Assembly: GCA_002862125.1 (NCBI GenBank)
Contig: PHSP01000003.1
Coordinates: forward strand, 434,001-498,000
DNA: 64,000 nucleotides
Direction of reading: 5' to 3'
Origin: Methylobacter sp. KS41
GTDB taxonomy: Bacteria; Pseudomonadota; Gammaproteobacteria; Methylococcales; Methylomonadaceae
Part shown: piece after piece, positions 6,807 to 16,024 of the stretch
How positions within the stretch are numbered: the stretch's first letter is position 1
How the letters are laid out: each line of letters opens with the position of its first letter
Translations under genes and position numbers: made by a program
The notes under the pieces: generated by a model
What the model was told of the DNA's origin: nothing
Database searches by the model: none
What the model saw: only the letters and a program-made list of their open reading frames with translations

Positions 6807-8093
6807 ATGAGAAAGCAGCATCATAAAATCATGAGATTATTAAGATCAAGGACTAGTAATCATGATATCAAGTCGTCCATTGTCGAACGACAAACTAGCT
6901 ATATTTCGCAAGTTAGACGATATGTCACTGAAATAGGGTTGATTGGTCTGGCGTTATTTGCCATTATTGTGTTTGTTAAGGAAGTGCGCCGCCCGGAAAT
7001 TATTATAGATGCTATTGATGTCCCAGAAGATATTGCAAAATTGGGATATACAGGCATTGTCGTTGCCGAGAGGCTCGCCGATGAGTCACATAAAATTGGG
7101 CTAAAAATAGGAAACCTTTCAGTTCAAAACTCATGGCATAATGAGGCGGCAAATCTTAACGAAATTTGGACGAGCACCAATAAACCCGATATATTATTGC
7201 CAATAGCACAGACATCAGTGCGATCGATAACACGATTTATTCGGCAAGAACTTGGATTAAACTCGATCTATATTCGTGGCGAGATAGTCCATGAGAATGA
7301 TAACATTGTTCTGACGTTACGCAACCAATCAGGAGTGAATACTCCACCCGCCGAACGCGTTACTAAAAATAGTAACAAAATTGAACAATTATTTCCAGAG
7401 GGTGGAGCCTCATTATTGAGACTGACGAACCCACTAGCTATGGTTATAAATGCTTTTCACAATTTTGCAAAGCAACTAAGTAATCCACCCAAAGAAGATA
7501 ATAATTTTTCTCAAGTCGTTCAGGCCTCTGAATACTGCATTAACTATCCTCCAACAACAGACGATAGCTTAGCTTATACTCTATGGGGCTATGCTATCGG
7601 TAAACTTAATCGGCCTATAGATGCAATCAAGAAATACCAAGATGCCATTAACATTGATCCGAACAATGCAATTGCCTATAATTTCTGGGGCAATGCACTC
7701 TATGCCCTTAATGACCCTCATGAGGCGAGACAGCGATACGAAAAGGCCATTGCCCTCGATCCGAACTATGCCTATGCCTACAATGGACTGGGCAATGCCC
7801 TCCGTGATCTTAATCAGCCAGTGGAGGCGATCAAGCAATACGAAAAGGCTCTCAACGTCGCTGATAAGAATTTTGCCTTTGCCTTTGTCTACACTGGCTG
7901 GGGCGACGCCCTCCGTGCTCTTAATCAGCCGGTGGAAGCAATCGAGAGATACAAAAAGGCCATTGACAAAGATCAGTTCTTTGCCAAAGCCTACGAAGGC
8001 TGGAGCTATGCCCTCCGTGACCTTAAACTGCCTGCGGAGGCGAACGAGAAATACGAAAAGGCCAAGTCCTTAAGTAACAGACAATATTGGTAA
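6807..8093 (+). CDS. Membrane-anchored TPR repeat protein
   Basis: The product has about 428 residues from the ATG at 6807. A basic N-terminus is followed by one membrane helix (YVTEIGLIGLALFAIIVFV, about residues 39-57), a soluble domain of about 190 residues that I do not recognise, and five tetratricopeptide repeats in the C-terminal 170 residues (for example WGNALYALNDPHEARQRYEK and GLGNALRDLNQPVEAIKQYE). TPRs are protein-binding scaffolds. Neighbouring repeats are very alike at the DNA level, suggesting recent expansion. The frame stays open to a TTG at 6729, but those codons lie in a duplicated 89-bp repeat. Neither start has a clear ribosome binding site. Function unknown; it sits among decayed toxin genes. 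Confidence 0.75.
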   Translation: MRKQHHKIMRLLRSRTSNHDIKSSIVERQTSYISQVRRYVTEIGLIGLALFAIIVFVKEVRRPEIIIDAIDVPEDIAKLGYTGIVVAERLADESHKIGLKIGNLSVQNSWHNEAANLNEIWTSTNKPDILLPIAQTSVRSITRFIRQELGLNSIYIRGEIVHENDNIVLTLRNQSGVNTPPAERVTKNSNKIEQLFPEGGASLLRLTNPLAMVINAFHNFAKQLSNPPKEDNNFSQVVQASEYCINYPPTTDDSLAYTLWGYAIGKLNRPIDAIKKYQDAINIDPNNAIAYNFWGNALYALNDPHEARQRYEKAIALDPNYAYAYNGLGNALRDLNQPVEAIKQYEKALNVADKNFAFAFVYTGWGDALRALNQPVEAIERYKKAIDKDQFFAKAYEGWSYALRDLKLPAEANEKYEKAKSLSNRQYW

Positions 8094-8102
8094 GACTGTT
8101 TT

Positions 8103-8273
8103 AACGACACCTATACGACTAAAGCCGGGGGTGATTTAACTATTGCCGGTTCAAATCTGAACTTTTACATTTTAATTGGTTACAAGCGCGGTTTGCAGCA
8201 CCGGAAAAATAATCAGGGATTTCCGGTTTCTAAAACAATGTCCGGTTTTGCTTCTTTCGGCATGTGGTATTAA
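8103..8273 (+). pseudogene. Filamentous haemagglutinin (FhaB/CdiA-like) fragment
   Basis: The plus-strand frame reads NDTYTTKAGGDLTIAGSNL, the characteristic FHA/CdiA beta-helix repeat (GGDLTIAGS), then degenerates into unrelated sequence and stops at 8271-8273. Only one repeat survives of what is normally a multi-kilobase adhesin or contact-dependent inhibition gene. No start codon is associated. Confidence 0.6.
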
Positions 8274-8326
8274 TTTGTTTGAAGAAACACCGTGATAAAA
8301 ATTTTCCTGATTCGATTAGCAACGGA

Positions 8327-8596
8327 TTACTTGCAAAATTCCGGCATTGAATAGATTGTGAAAGGTATATAATAAGCCTCGCTTATACCATGCTTTAAAC
8401 CAAGCACTTCAGTAAACCACTCCTCTTTTGCACGTCCAAATTCTTCAATAGCAACCCAGTTATCAGCTCCACAAATCACAGCGCAGATGCTGATAAAGAA
8501 AATATCTTGCAACTGATGCTTCTTTTGTCTGTTTACCCTCGGGTCTTTAATACTCGAAAAGTGATGAATTATAGATGGCGTAGGTTTTGCAATCAT
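8327..8596 (-). pseudogene. ISAs1-family transposase remnant
   Basis: Residues 1-70 match the N-terminus of ISAs1/H-repeat transposases (HHFSSIKDPRVNRQKKHQL, then FFISICAVICGADNWVAIEEFG and WFTEVLGLKHGI). The family is about 370 residues, but this frame leaves the homology after GLKHGI and stops at 89 residues, so most of the catalytic domain is deleted. Confidence 0.8.
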
Positions 8597-8651
8597 TTAG
8601 AATCAAAATGATAGACTTATTATCTCATCTAAATTCTATTTTCAAGTGTTT

Positions 8652-10292
8652 TTAAGTGCGATTGCCCTGAGCCTGACGCCGTTCTTCCTTGACAGTAACC
8701 GGCAGTTTCGACCCAACCGGTTTAGCGACCCAGATCACTGCCGCCAAGCCCATAAACAGCCAAGCCGCCAGTTGAAAGGTATCATCCAGGCCAAGAATCG
8801 CAGCATGCTGACCTGCCGCTGCCGCCAGCTTGGCGGTAGCCTGCTGCTCATGCAGTCCGGTGGCATGCAGGCGGGCGGTAATCTCGGCGGCAAAGCTGTC
8901 GTATAACGAGAAACTTTCGATCAGACGGCTTTGGTGGAAAGCGGTGCGCCGCTCCCAAAATACGCTGAATAATGGTGAAGCTACACTGCCGCCCAGGACT
9001 CGCAGCATGCCGCCTAGTTCCACCGCCTGAGTTTGGCGTCTGGGAGTCAGGCCGGAAAGAAACAGCGCAGTCAGCGGCACGAACAAACCGCCCAGACAAA
9101 AGCCTTCCAGCACCTGCGACCACAACGGCTGGGTAAACCAGCCGCCGCGTCCGAAAAAATCGTAGCGGCTGATCCAGCTACAGTACACCGCAAACAGCAG
9201 CATGTTTACACTGCCCAGCAGACGGGCATCGAAGCGATGAACGACCCGGTGCATCACACTGGCCATCGGCTTGGCCAGGAACACCAGCGGCAACAACACA
9301 CTGCCTGCCAGAAACGAGGTGTAACCGGCCACCACCTGCAAGCGCACCAGCAGCACCGACAACAAACCGTACATCATCATGAAACTCAGGCTGAGCACGA
9401 TGCTGCCGATCGCGAAATTGCGCCGGACGAACAGCCGCAAGTCGAGCAAAGGCGAACGTTCCGCCAGTTCCCAAACGATGAAGTAGGCCATCATCAGCAA
9501 TCCGGCAAGCGCTACGCCTATCAATTGGATCGAGTTGAACCAGTCCGCATCCTGCCCCTGATTCAGCACGGTCTGCAAACAAATCAGCGCGGCGGTCAAC
9601 AGCAGGAAACCTACGCTATCGAAAGGCATTTTCCGTTGCGGCGTTTGCCGGTCGAACAATAAAGCCCAAACCAGCGCCGCCGCCAGCAACGGCAGCGGCA
9701 CATTCAGGTAGAACAGCCAGCGCCAGCCCATGTGATCGGCAAGCCAGCCTCCGGCGGAAGGCCCCAGCGTGAACGGGCTTAGGGCAGCAATGCTCCACAG
9801 CGACACCGCAAAGGATTTGGCGGATTCAGGGTATTCGCGCATCAGCAAGGTTTGCGACAAGGGAATGGTCAAGCCGCCGAAAAAGCCCTGCAGCGCACGG
9901 CCCGGTAAAAACCAGAACAGATCGGAGGTTGAAGCGCACAGCAGCGAAGCCAGCGCCATGGCGATCATCGCCGCCAAATACAGCCGGACTTCACCGGCTG
10001 CGGCCGCCAGCCAGGAGCTGACCGGCAGCGCCAAGGCCAGACTGATAAAATAGTAGGTCTGCATCCAGCCGGCGTGGCTGGGACTTACCCCCAGATCGCC
10101 GGTGGCATGCAGGCTGACGGATGCAAACGCGCCGGTGTTGAACAGCACCAGAATATTGCCCAGCAGCAAACCGAAATTAATCAGGAAAAACTGTAAACCG
10201 TTCAGCGTGCTCTTGCCGGTCTGACCGTTATTCAGGCTGTCGTGGGTTAATGTCGCCCAGGCGGCGCGGGCATTTTTGCCGGTTGAAGTCAT
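8652..10292 (-). CDS. MFS multidrug exporter, DHA2 (EmrB/QacA) type
   Basis: A membrane protein of about 546 residues with roughly 14 hydrophobic helices, the number typical of the DHA2 drug:proton antiporters. Visible motifs are GRALQGFFGGLTIPLSQTLL (helix 4 region), SPFTLGPSAGGWLADHMGWR (motif C-like helix 5 followed by the conserved GWRW) and an N-terminal cytosolic tail. The ATG at 10292 has AAGGTGA upstream; the TTG at 10319 is less likely. The usual partner, an EmrA-type membrane-fusion protein, and an outer-membrane channel are missing beside it, so it may act alone or with distant partners. Substrate unknown. Confidence 0.88.
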   Translation of the reverse strand: MTSTGKNARAAWATLTHDSLNNGQTGKSTLNGLQFFLINFGLLLGNILVLFNTGAFASVSLHATGDLGVSPSHAGWMQTYYFISLALALPVSSWLAAAAGEVRLYLAAMIAMALASLLCASTSDLFWFLPGRALQGFFGGLTIPLSQTLLMREYPESAKSFAVSLWSIAALSPFTLGPSAGGWLADHMGWRWLFYLNVPLPLLAAALVWALLFDRQTPQRKMPFDSVGFLLLTAALICLQTVLNQGQDADWFNSIQLIGVALAGLLMMAYFIVWELAERSPLLDLRLFVRRNFAIGSIVLSLSFMMMYGLLSVLLVRLQVVAGYTSFLAGSVLLPLVFLAKPMASVMHRVVHRFDARLLGSVNMLLFAVYCSWISRYDFFGRGGWFTQPLWSQVLEGFCLGGLFVPLTALFLSGLTPRRQTQAVELGGMLRVLGGSVASPLFSVFWERRTAFHQSRLIESFSLYDSFAAEITARLHATGLHEQQATAKLAAAAGQHAAILGLDDTFQLAAWLFMGLAAVIWVAKPVGSKLPVTVKEERRQAQGNRT

Positions 10293-10844
10293 GGCTTTGG
10301 AGTCACCTTGGGCTCGCAAGAAAGGGATGTTACCCTTTCAAATGCAAGCGCCGTGCCGGGACTGAGTCATGCGCTATAACTTCATAAAAATCATATTGTT
10401 GAAAATTCGGCGATAGTGCGCAGTTAAAATAGCAGCAAGAAATGCTCACTAAATATAGCAAAATAACGAAATATCGTGACTCATCACCAGAATTGCCGCC
10501 TCTCCTTTAGGACTTAAATCAACAAGCGCGATACCATTGTTTCTTAAATTGGGCTTTTTTTATCCAAACAGCCCTGCAGGTACGTATATATAATGAGTTC
10601 ACCCTGTTCTTTTGCCAATAATGCGTTTAACATGCACTGGGCAACCTGTGAGCTGGACTTAATATTAACAGCTAGCGTCAATATACAGCCGGGCGATAAT
10701 TGTTTTCAATCCCTTCATTTGAGACTATTTAGAATTGGATGCCCGGTTTATCCAGGATACAGTGAAATAAATTTTTAGATATTTTATCCGGATATTTTAA
10801 AATTGGCAGGATGTATCGAAACAGAATTTTAAGGAGCTATCGCC
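10293..10844. other. Intergenic region without a convincing gene
   Basis: This 550-bp gap separates the divergent MFS gene and DUF2780 gene. It is AT-rich, with short frames lacking ribosome binding sites. The plus-strand frame from 10593 has no recognisable content. It probably holds the promoters of both flanking genes; I cannot place them confidently. Confidence 0.5.
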
Positions 10845-11420
10845 ATGAAAAAATTAAACCCCATGAAAATCATGCCGCTGTTGATTTCCGTTGTTTCCGC
10901 CGGCTGCGCCGGCACCAGCGCCGATAATGTACTCAGCACTGTCGATCAGAGCTTGGCTACCGTAGGACAAACAGCGCAAACGGGAAGAGCGGTCATTGAG
11001 GCAGGAAAAACCGCTGCAGCCGGGGTACCGGCAAGCCAAACCAGTTTGACCAATGTTCTGGTTAGTCAATTAGGGGTGACTCCTCAACAAGCGCTCGGCG
11101 GCGCCGGGGCAATTTTTCAAGTCGCCAAGGACAACATGGCGCAACAAGCCTTCGCCACCTTGTCTCGATCCACTCCCGGCATCAACGAAATGCTGGCCGC
11201 CGCTCCTCAAGCCAGCCAGCCTCTATCCGGCGCCACTTCAGTGCTGGGAAGCATGGGCAATACCGTTAACGCCATGACGACGCTGGCCTCCTCTTTCCAG
11301 CAGTTGAATCTATCGCCAAGCATGGTTAACCAGTTTATTCCGGTGATCCTCGATTATGTTAGAAACAGCAGCGGACAGATGACCGCAAGCCTGCTTGAAT
11401 CGGCATTGATGACGCCTTGA
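10845..11420 (+). CDS. DUF2780 family lipoprotein
   Basis: A 191-residue secreted protein. The N-terminus carries a signal peptide ending in a lipobox (VVSAGC, Cys at about residue 21). A linker is followed by the DUF2780 domain with VSQLGVTPQQALGGAGAIFQVAK, PGINEMLAAAP and SPSMVNQFIPVILDYV. The family (VcgC/VcgE-like) has no established biochemical role. AAGGAGCTATCGCC gives a strong ribosome binding site for the ATG. The gene stands alone and converges with a transposase remnant. Confidence 0.85.
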   Translation: MKKLNPMKIMPLLISVVSAGCAGTSADNVLSTVDQSLATVGQTAQTGRAVIEAGKTAAAGVPASQTSLTNVLVSQLGVTPQQALGGAGAIFQVAKDNMAQQAFATLSRSTPGINEMLAAAPQASQPLSGATSVLGSMGNTVNAMTTLASSFQQLNLSPSMVNQFIPVILDYVRNSSGQMTASLLESALMTP

Positions 11421-11631
11421 ACGCGGGTTAAGGCCTTGTTTAACCCAGCGATGACAAGTTGAATAAGGCCAATCCTGGACTAATTCCACATACATATGTT
11501 TAACCGGGTTCTGGCGGATATAATAGAAGTGATGGGCATAATCTTCCTCGTCTAGCAGGGCATGTTTCGGCAAAAACATTCCCTCGACCCGAAACAGCCA
11601 GCGTCGTTGGCATTCGCGAATGTCTTTGTGC
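11406..11631 (-). pseudogene. C-terminal remnant of a REP-associated tyrosine transposase (RAYT)
   Basis: The minus strand encodes RECQRRWLF, then MFLPKHALLDEEDYAHHFYYI, RQNPVKHMYVELVQDWPYS and HRWVKQGL, the C-terminal half of Y1/RAYT transposases (consensus D-ARHVDYIHYNPVKHG...DWPYSSFHRYVRQG). The N-terminal HUH part and catalytic tyrosine region are absent, and an in-frame stop lies just upstream. The frame runs out into the 3' end of the convergent DUF2780 gene. A REP-like palindrome follows at 11676. Confidence 0.75.
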
Positions 11632-11675
11632 TAGAACCGGGCATTAGCGGAACACAGTAATGTAACAAAAATGTA

Positions 11676-11742
11676 GGTACGCTGCGCGTACCGCAGAGTG
11701 TACTGGATTAATTTTAGCTCTAAGGTACTAGCTGCGCGTACC
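11676..11742. repeat. REP-like palindromes beside the RAYT remnant
   Basis: A perfect 7-bp inverted repeat GGTACGC-tgc-GCGTACC (11676-11692) is followed by a related half palindrome GGTACTAGCTGCGCGTACC ending at 11742. RAYTs mobilise such short palindromes, so this pair probably belongs with the remnant next door. Confidence 0.65.
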
Positions 11743-11784
11743 CTACCGGGCTGAGCAAAACAAAGTTTTCATCAAGGAATAAAA

Positions 11785-13485
11785 ATGCATCGTATAACAA
11801 AAGCACATTTGGAAAGTTTTGTAGTAAGTTACGGCCTTGAGCAACATGGCGAAAGCACACAGTTTGAGATGTTTGTTAACAATGCAGTAATGTTATCAAA
11901 AATAAGTGGTGATTTTGATTTGGATAATGTCACTACAGGGGAAAGTGATGATGGTACTGATGGAGTTGCAGTCCTCATAGATGAAGAGCTATTTATATCT
12001 GGTGAAGACGCTACTTCAATATTTAAGAAAGATCGAAAAAATCACGATGTCGAGGTTGTTTTTGTGCAGGCAAAGCGAAGTGAATCATTTGATTTGGGTG
12101 ATTTTTTAAAATTCAAAGAGTCAATCCTTAGATTTGTCAACTCTGATAATTACCAAGTTAATGATGATGTTCAACTAAATGCACATGCTGTATTCGATAT
12201 CGCTATATCGAATGTTCCTAAAATAAGAGGAGGGAAGCCAATTCTTACCGCTCGGTTTGTTACTACTGGAATTTATCGTGCTCCCGATGCACTTGAGACA
12301 GCTAAAGCCGATTTTATTAAGCAGTTGAAAGAACTTGGATATTTTAGCAATATAGACGTCGAATTTCTGGGAAGAGATGAGCTAACTACTTTATGGGTAA
12401 GCACATACTCAGGAGTAACAGCTGAGTTACCTATGTTTAGTAATGCCCCTTTACCACCAATTAAGGGTATTGATGAAGCATATCTTGTTATTGTTAAAGC
12501 AAAAGATTTTGTAAATAATTTATTAGTAAGTGCAGATGGAAATTTACGTTCACATGTTTTTGAAGAAAACGTGAGGGCGTTTTTAGGAATTGATAATCCA
12601 GTAAATAAGTCTATATCAGAAACGCTTAATAGTCCTGATTTCGCTACACGCTTTCCTGTTCTAAATAATGGGATTACTGTTGTAAGTCCAGATGTTCGTG
12701 TGCAAGGGAGCAATCTCCACATAGAAAATTTTCAAATAGTCAATGGCTGCCAAACATCAAACATGCTTTATGAGAATAGGGATAAATTAGATGATTCAAT
12801 AATGGTAGGTTTAAAAATCGTTGAAACAAAAAATGAAGACGTATTTTCAGATTTAGTAAGAGCATCAAATAGCCAGACCAAAGTTGAAGAAACACAATTT
12901 CTTTCTCTGAGGCCTATCGTTAAACGTATTGAGGCCTATTTCAATACGTATGAGGGTAAAGATGGGCGTCTTTATTTTGAAAGAAGAGATAGGCAATATG
13001 TAGGACGAGATGTCCCTGTGGTTAGAACGTTCACATTAAATATCGCCGTGAAATGTGTTGCTTCAATGTTTTTGAAACGACCAGACCTAGCTTATAGATA
13101 CCCCAAAACTATGTACGAATTATTGTCCAAAGAAATATTTTCCGATGACACAAAGGAAGTGGTCTTTTATACATCTTGCCTGTCTTTATATCGGTTACAC
13201 CTTCTTGTAGCTAGTGCGGACATCCCCCAAAATATGCGTAAATATAAATGGCATATTCTGGTTTTAGTTGGAGCAATTGTTGCCGGGAAAGAGATTCCAA
13301 AATTGAACTCAAAGTCTATAGAATTGTATTGTCAGAAAATAATTGATGCATTTTCGAAATCTGGAAATTCTGTAGTTGATCCGTTTCGTCAAGCGGTGGA
13401 AATAATTGCCTCCATAGATGATATTACTGATGATCGCCTAAAGAGGCAGCTTGTAATGGAAGAAATGCTCAAAAAAATCACCTAA
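11785..13485 (+). CDS. AIPR family protein (putative abortive phage infection)
   Basis: The 566-residue protein carries the AIPR (abortive infection phage resistance) domain. Recognisable blocks are RSHVFEENVRAFLGIDNPVNKSI, then FPVLNNGITVV, FQIVNGCQTSNML and DLVRASNSQTKVE, in the usual order. The N-terminal 200 residues contain VVFVQAKRSESFDLGDFLKF, resembling a nuclease-fold (Q/E-x-K) segment, which fits a DNA-cleaving or binding role but is an inference. AIPR genes are frequent in defence islands and near restriction systems; here it stands alone. It is markedly AT-rich compared with its neighbours and lies between two decayed RAYT genes, indicating horizontal acquisition. AAGGAA precedes the ATG. 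Confidence 0.85.
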   Translation: MHRITKAHLESFVVSYGLEQHGESTQFEMFVNNAVMLSKISGDFDLDNVTTGESDDGTDGVAVLIDEELFISGEDATSIFKKDRKNHDVEVVFVQAKRSESFDLGDFLKFKESILRFVNSDNYQVNDDVQLNAHAVFDIAISNVPKIRGGKPILTARFVTTGIYRAPDALETAKADFIKQLKELGYFSNIDVEFLGRDELTTLWVSTYSGVTAELPMFSNAPLPPIKGIDEAYLVIVKAKDFVNNLLVSADGNLRSHVFEENVRAFLGIDNPVNKSISETLNSPDFATRFPVLNNGITVVSPDVRVQGSNLHIENFQIVNGCQTSNMLYENRDKLDDSIMVGLKIVETKNEDVFSDLVRASNSQTKVEETQFLSLRPIVKRIEAYFNTYEGKDGRLYFERRDRQYVGRDVPVVRTFTLNIAVKCVASMFLKRPDLAYRYPKTMYELLSKEIFSDDTKEVVFYTSCLSLYRLHLLVASADIPQNMRKYKWHILVLVGAIVAGKEIPKLNSKSIELYCQKIIDAFSKSGNSVVDPFRQAVEIIASIDDITDDRLKRQLVMEEMLKKIT

Positions 13486-13539
13486 CAAAGTGCTAAATTT
13501 GAATAAATTACTTGCTTTTGTCTTTCAGTGCCGTTGGTT

Positions 13540-13567
13540 AGGCTGAATGCAATGAAGCCCAACAAAC
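13540..13567. repeat. REP-like end of the RAYT locus (left)
   Basis: GGTTAGGCTGAATGCAATGAAGCCCAAC is a short imperfect palindrome. A related sequence in inverted orientation (GTTGGGCTTCATTACAAT, then CAACCCAACC) lies at 14122-14151, so the two enclose the RAYT pseudogene as in a REPtron. Confidence 0.6.
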
Positions 13568-14090
13568 TCACCGCTTGTCGCAGGTAATATCTTCAATAGC
13601 AAGATCGCTTGTCCAAGTCTCCGGCAACCGACCTGTTTTCACACACAGGTGCAAAGACGAAAACGGCCAATCAATAGGCCGTTTGACTTAGCCATGCTTG
13701 ACGGGATTAGAGTGAATATAGCCCACATGTCTTTCAAAATCGCACTCGCCCCTGATTTGATGTTAACAATGGTGCCGCTGCCAGATGCCGCGTTCTCGCT
13801 TACTAAGCCGAGTGGCGCCAATAGACTCGGTTTTTCCAATCCGCGGGAAAAAACCCGACTTAATCAAGACCAACGCATTGAGTAGTCAGCATCGCCTTCT
13901 GGTAATTTCCAGATCGCGTGAAGATGTCCGGGAGGAACTGCCATAGCATCAATGACGAATGGATGGGCGTGCTTTACTATCCGGGTAACTTCTCGTAAGG
14001 CCGCTATCTCCTGAACCTGCAAATCAGACTTCCGGTTTGCGAGGTTGACCGTAAAGAATAGTTACGCCTGCTGTTTGGATTCTTCTATAA
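13568..14090 (-). pseudogene. Decayed REP-associated tyrosine transposase (RAYT)
   Basis: Read on the minus strand across frames, the sequence gives TVNLANRKSDLQVQEIAAL, REVTRIVKHAHPFVIDAMAV, PPGHLHAIWKLPEGDADYSM (the HxH of the HUH site), then after a frameshift GIWQRHHC-stop-HQIRGECDFERHVGYIHSNPVKHG-stop-VKRPIDWPFSSLHLCVK. Together this is nearly a whole RAYT, inactivated by at least one frameshift and two stops. Short inverted repeats around a GTTGGGCTTCATT core lie at both ends. Confidence 0.8.
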
Positions 14091-14121
14091 CGCAGCTCTC
14101 TTCCTGATTTTAATGCTGATT

Positions 14122-14151
14122 GTTGGGCTTCATTACAATCAACCCAACCTA
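14122..14151. repeat. REP-like end of the RAYT locus (right)
   Basis: Imperfect palindrome with the core GTTGGGCTT...CAACCCAAC, inverted relative to the copy at 13540-13567. It immediately precedes the 3' end of the sigma-54 activator gene and could also act as a weak transcript end. Confidence 0.6.
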
Positions 14152-14176
14152 CGAACTATTGTCATTCGACATCCCT

Positions 14177-16024
14177 TCAGCCCGCCCTGGAAATCCCCAG
14201 CTTCAACATCCTGGAGCGCAAGGTATTCGGGTTCATCCCCAAAATTGCCGCAGCGCCTTTGACGCCGGAAATCTGCCAGCCGGTTGCTTCCAGGGTTCGC
14301 GTTATGTGTTCGCGCTCCACGGCTTCCAGGGTTTTCAGCTTGCCGGTAGCGGCTTCGGCATGGGCGGCGCGAGAGGGCTGCAATGGCGCGATGTCCAGCA
14401 GCGAGCCTTGGGACAGAATCACCGCCCGCTCGATGACGTTCTGCAATTCGCGGACGTTGCCGGGCCACGAGTATTGGCGCAAATAATCCAGTCCGGCGGG
14501 ATCGATGTCATCAAAGCGCTTGCCGAACTTTTTGGCATATTTATTCAGGAAGAAACGCGCCAGCAACGGAATATCCGCCGCCCGCTGCCGCAACGACGGC
14601 ACCTCGACAGGAAACACATTCAGCCGGTAATACAGGTCGGAACGAAACCGCCCTAGACCAACCTCTTCCGCCAAATTGCGGTTGGTTGCCGCAATCACCC
14701 GCACATCGGCGCGGATGGTCTCGCTGCCGCCCACCCGTTCGAAATCCTGTTCCTGCAACACGCGCAACAGCTTGGCCTGCGCAGACAGGGACAGTTCGCC
14801 GAGCTCGTCCAGAAACAGGCTGCCGCCGTCGGCCAGCTCGAAACGGCCTTTGCGCTGCTGGGTCGCGCCGGTGAACGCGCCTTTTTCATGGCCGAACAAT
14901 TCGCTCTCGATCAGCTCGGCGGGCAGCGCCGCGCAATTGACCTTAACCATGATCGCCGCGTTGCGGCCGCTGAACTCGTGAATGGCGCGGGCCAGCAATT
15001 CCTTGCCGGTGCCCGTTTCGCCCAGCAGCAATACCGGCGTATCGGTGCGCGCCACCATCCCCACTTGTTCCATCACGGTCCGCATCAGTTTGGAGCCGCT
15101 GACAAAATCGCCGGGGTTATGATCGTCGTTGATAACCTCCTGCAAGTAGCCTTTTTCCTGTTGCAGCCGGTCCAGTTTCTGTTCGGCAAGCCGGCGGTCG
15201 TTCACATCACGCAGGATGATGGTATAGAGTTTTTGGCCGCCGGCTTCCAGCGGCGAAAAGGTGGCTTCAATCGGAAATTCCTCGCCGTCGGCGCGCCTGG
15301 CGCTGAGGCCTTCCGGCGCCCAGGCCTGGGCTTTGGCGGCGGGGTTATCGAAATCGATGAATTGACTGAACAGTTTGCTGCAATGCGGCGCGATAAAAAG
15401 CTCGACCGGCTGGCCAATGGCAAAATCGGCGGCGCAACGGAAAATTCTGGCCGCCGCCGCATTAAACATCGTGATGCGGCGTTGCTGGCCGACGGTAACG
15501 ATGGCATCCATCGCCGAAGCGAGGATAGAGGAAATCCGCTGCTCGCTTTCGCTCAACGCCTGCATCATCAGCCTTTGTTCGGTGCGGTCGCGCTGGGTTT
15601 CAACGATCGCCACCACCTCGCCCTGTTCGTTGCTGATGGCGCCCGCATCGATAACCAGATAAAGCCTGCGACCATCCGGCATCAGGCACCAGTTTTCGGT
15701 ATGGCAAATGTCCTTGCCGGCGGTAAGGCCGCTGGCCTGTTCATAAAGACTGGAGACTTCGCCCAAGGTGCTGTCGAGCAGCAAATCCGCCAGGCACGGG
15801 CGTTTTTCGGTATAAAAGCCGCGCCAGTGCTGAGCAGTGCCTATCATCTCCTCGGCCTTAAGGCCGGTCAATTGCTCGCAGGCCTTGTTCCAGATGACTA
15901 CCTGATGCCTGATATTCAACACGAACGTCGACACCGGCATGTGCTGAAGTAAATGTTCGGCGTATATATTGCGGGTCAGCGGGTTTGCGCTCATTAAGGT
16001 ATCAACAACTTCAGGACAGGCCAT
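14177..16024 (-). CDS. Sigma-54 dependent transcriptional activator with two PAS domains
   Basis: An NtrC-type enhancer-binding protein of about 615 residues. Two PAS domains occupy the first 270 residues (QHMPVSTFVLNIRHQVVIWNK and ILASAMDAIVTVGQQRRITM), followed by a short coiled linker. The AAA+ domain has Walker A GETGTGKELLARAIHE, the sigma-54 contact loop GAFTGA, a Walker B-type LFLDELGEL and AATNRNL. A C-terminal Fis-type helix-turn-helix ends it (ITRTLEATGWQISGVKGAAA, then MNPNTLRSRM). The signal sensed by the PAS domains is unknown. All residues needed for sigma-54 remodelling are present. The frame extends to a TTG at 16048; the ATG at 16024 is preferred. There is no adjacent kinase or obvious target operon. 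Confidence 0.93.
   Translation of the reverse strand: MACPEVVDTLMSANPLTRNIYAEHLLQHMPVSTFVLNIRHQVVIWNKACEQLTGLKAEEMIGTAQHWRGFYTEKRPCLADLLLDSTLGEVSSLYEQASGLTAGKDICHTENWCLMPDGRRLYLVIDAGAISNEQGEVVAIVETQRDRTEQRLMMQALSESEQRISSILASAMDAIVTVGQQRRITMFNAAAARIFRCAADFAIGQPVELFIAPHCSKLFSQFIDFDNPAAKAQAWAPEGLSARRADGEEFPIEATFSPLEAGGQKLYTIILRDVNDRRLAEQKLDRLQQEKGYLQEVINDDHNPGDFVSGSKLMRTVMEQVGMVARTDTPVLLLGETGTGKELLARAIHEFSGRNAAIMVKVNCAALPAELIESELFGHEKGAFTGATQQRKGRFELADGGSLFLDELGELSLSAQAKLLRVLQEQDFERVGGSETIRADVRVIAATNRNLAEEVGLGRFRSDLYYRLNVFPVEVPSLRQRAADIPLLARFFLNKYAKKFGKRFDDIDPAGLDYLRQYSWPGNVRELQNVIERAVILSQGSLLDIAPLQPSRAAHAEAATGKLKTLEAVEREHITRTLEATGWQISGVKGAAAILGMNPNTLRSRMLKLGISRAG

Noticed and set aside
9033-9662. 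Plus-strand frame of 209 codons, very rich in Gln and His
   Set aside because: Antisense shadow of the MFS transporter gene with no recognisable domain.
14888-15952. Long plus-strand frame of 354 codons
   Set aside because: It is antisense to the well-supported sigma-54 activator; composition reflects the GC-rich third positions of the real gene.
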